A stretch of DNA of 41,100 nucleotides, taken from assembly GCA_017463765.1 (NCBI GenBank), contig JAFTON010000054.1, forward strand, positions 1 to 41,100. The letters are read 5' to 3'. The position numbers were made by a program, and so were the translations under genes. Of this stretch, positions 39,769 through 41,100 are shown piece after piece; position 1 is the first letter of the stretch; each line of letters opens with the position of its first letter. Below the pieces are notes generated by a model. The model was not told the DNA's origin, ran no database searches, and worked only from the letters and a program-made list of their open reading frames with translations. The stretch comes from Clostridia bacterium. Lineage in GTDB: Bacteria > Bacillota > Clostridia > Oscillospirales > CAG-272.

Positions 39769-41100
39769 TTACTGAATAGCCGGAATAAAGCCTTCGGGTG
39801 CGCTCTCAAGATTTACTCTGAAATCGTCTACTACGAAGCAGCCGTAGTCACCGGTGGAGTTATCAACAACTCTGAAGAAGCAATTAACCTCTGCACCGTT
39901 GTACTGGTAGTAGTATGCGTTCATTCTGGTGTTAACCTTACCGGGAGCATCGTTATAGAATCTTGCAATAACGCTGCCGTCTGCTCTGCAGAGCTCAATA
40001 TATACGTCATGGTTGACAGCGCCACCTGCGCCACCGAACTTGAATGCTACGAAAGCACCCTGCTTTAAGCTGAAGGTAGAGCTCTGAAGAGTACCCTTAG
40101 AGTTCTCACAGTTAGTACCGTCAGGCTTTACGAAGGTAAAGAGGAAGGTACCGTCCTTGGTATCGTCGTTCTTTGCATACCAGCCTGCATCATGCTCGGA
40201 GCTCTCTACCCAACCGAGAGTATTGTGAGCACCCGCCTCTGTGATGTTCATATTCCAACCGTCAAGGTTGCCACTTTCAAAGCTACCGTTATCGATGGTG
40301 TGCTTCAGCTCGCCCTTGATGTCATTTGCAGCAATGCCTTCGGGAAGGCTTTCGGCGCTTGCATAATAAGTAACAAGGCTATCGAAGGATACGCAGCCCC
40401 AGTTGTTCTCTGCCTGATCCACTACCTGAACTCTGATGGTTCTGCCAATGTATGCGCTAAGGTCAGCAACGTACTGCTTAAGAACAGCGTCCTCCATTGC
40501 CTGCTGATGATATCTTGCAAGAACCTCATTGGTAACTGCATCGATTACCTGAACGTAGCAGAGTGCGTTTCCTCCACCACCAAGCTTGAAGGTGATGTAA
40601 CCGATACCACCGAGCTCGAATGCCGAGCTGGTAAGTGCACCACGGTTGCCCTCTCTGCCGTTACCTGCCTGGAAGTCCTCTACACCACTGTAAAGGAAGT
40701 TGCCGTCCTTGCCGTAAGCAACACCACTGAAGAATGCATCTGCACCGGTAACCTTACCGGGCTCGCCTACGTTCCACCAGCCCTGGTTGTCGCCCATCTC
40801 AAAGCCACCGTTGAATACGTCGTAAATAGTACCGGAGATCTCATAGCCTACAGCAGTTGCAACGTTAAAGCCTTCGGGCTCGTTTGCATAATAGGTTACG
40901 AAGCTATCTGCGAAGAAGAGACCGTAGCCACTGTCTGCGTTATCGCTGATACGGAAGAATACTTCCTTGCCTGCGAATGCAGAGAGGTCTGCCTTATATG
41001 CAACAAGCTTACATCCACTAAGATTTTCCTCTACCCAGAGACCGTTGTAGTAACGGGCAAGAATCTGCTTTGTGCTTGCATCAACAACGTCAACGTAAAC
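39769..41100 (-). CDS. Tandem jelly-roll modular protein, C-terminal part (5' end beyond window)
   Basis: The frame is open from the window edge to the stop at 39769, giving 443 visible residues. They are made of three copies (the first incomplete) of a module of about 165-170 residues. Each begins near NGSFESGNLDGWN or NGGFEMGDNQGWW, has a glycine-rich FKLGGGGN or FKFGGAGGA strand, then VIARFYN or VLARYHQ, and ends with YGCFVVDDF or WGCVSFDSL followed by a Pro-Glu-Gly linker. This is the look of secreted carbohydrate-binding jelly rolls. No catalytic domain is visible, so it is either the tail of a large extracellular enzyme or a binding protein. The GH32 gene 82 nt downstream makes a surface fructanase plausible, as inference. 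Confidence 0.85.
   Translation of the reverse strand, partial: VYVDVVDASTKQILARYYNGLWVEENLSGCKLVAYKADLSAFAGKEVFFRISDNADSGYGLFFADSFVTYYANEPEGFNVATAVGYEISGTIYDVFNGGFEMGDNQGWWNVGEPGKVTGADAFFSGVAYGKDGNFLYSGVEDFQAGNGREGNRGALTSSAFELGGIGYITFKLGGGGNALCYVQVIDAVTNEVLARYHQQAMEDAVLKQYVADLSAYIGRTIRVQVVDQAENNWGCVSFDSLVTYYASAESLPEGIAANDIKGELKHTIDNGSFESGNLDGWNMNITEAGAHNTLGWVESSEHDAGWYAKNDDTKDGTFLFTFVKPDGTNCENSKGTLQSSTFSLKQGAFVAFKFGGAGGAVNHDVYIELCRADGSVIARFYNDAPGKVNTRMNAYYYQYNGAEVNCFFRVVDNSTGDYGCFVVDDFRVNLESAPEGFIPAIQ

Overview
The window looks like part of a carbohydrate-utilisation island from a Clostridia-type Bacillota, probably an uncultured gut or rumen member of the Oscillospirales or Christensenellales type. 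The reasons are AGGAGG-like ribosome binding sites, many lipobox lipoproteins, CUT1 sugar ABC importers with MsmX-type ATPases, an AraC regulator, a DUF4886 + GLUG lipoprotein and a 41-residue CxxC repeat lipoprotein. The organism assignment is inference. I saw no tRNA, rRNA, CRISPR array, transposase, integrase or phage gene.

Cluster 1 (minus strand, read from about 14.6 kb down to the left edge): an Ig-like plus 'PKFGL-module' lipoprotein, an RDD membrane protein with a large extracytoplasmic insertion, a sugar-binding lipoprotein, two permeases, an ABC ATPase enlarged by two insertions (678 aa), a surface GH43, a surface SASA-type esterase with a CBM9-like domain, a cytoplasmic GH3, and a CxxC repeat lipoprotein cut by the window edge. 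Gaps are short and several genes overlap, so this reads as one operon.

Central plus-strand island (15.2-18.2 kb): an AraC regulator divergent from cluster 1, then a DUF4886 (SGNH-like) lipoprotein ending in GLUG repeats, closed by a strong terminator. The 609-bp divergent region holds a sigma-A promoter, repeated CATTTTAACAC motifs, two inverted repeats, and a decayed or structured element of about 325 bp.

Cluster 2 (minus strand, 37.9 down to 18.6 kb): GH2, a 1742-residue multidomain lipoprotein (SGNH esterase flanked by PKFGL modules, then four CBM9-like domains), a sugar-binding lipoprotein, two permeases, a surface GH43 of 821 aa, a cytoplasmic GH43, three small membrane proteins of poorly known function, and two ABC ATPases. 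A good promoter sits upstream of GH2.

Right end (minus strand): the C-terminal part of a protein made of tandem jelly-roll-like modules, then a GH32 closed by a clear terminator. This looks like a separate fructan unit.

Taken together, surface lipoproteins (GH43s, esterases, CBM9-like and PKFGL modules) would bind, deacylate and trim a substituted plant glycan such as arabinoxylan or arabinan. Two binding-protein importers would take up oligosaccharides, and cytoplasmic GH3, GH43, GH2 and GH32 would finish hydrolysis. No endo-acting backbone enzyme is visible. The two importer clusters are parallel in design, and each carries its own ATPase(s) and its own unusual membrane proteins. The less-described parts are the insertion-bearing ATPase, the split RDD protein, the coupled membrane-protein trio, the PKFGL module family and the element upstream of cluster 1.
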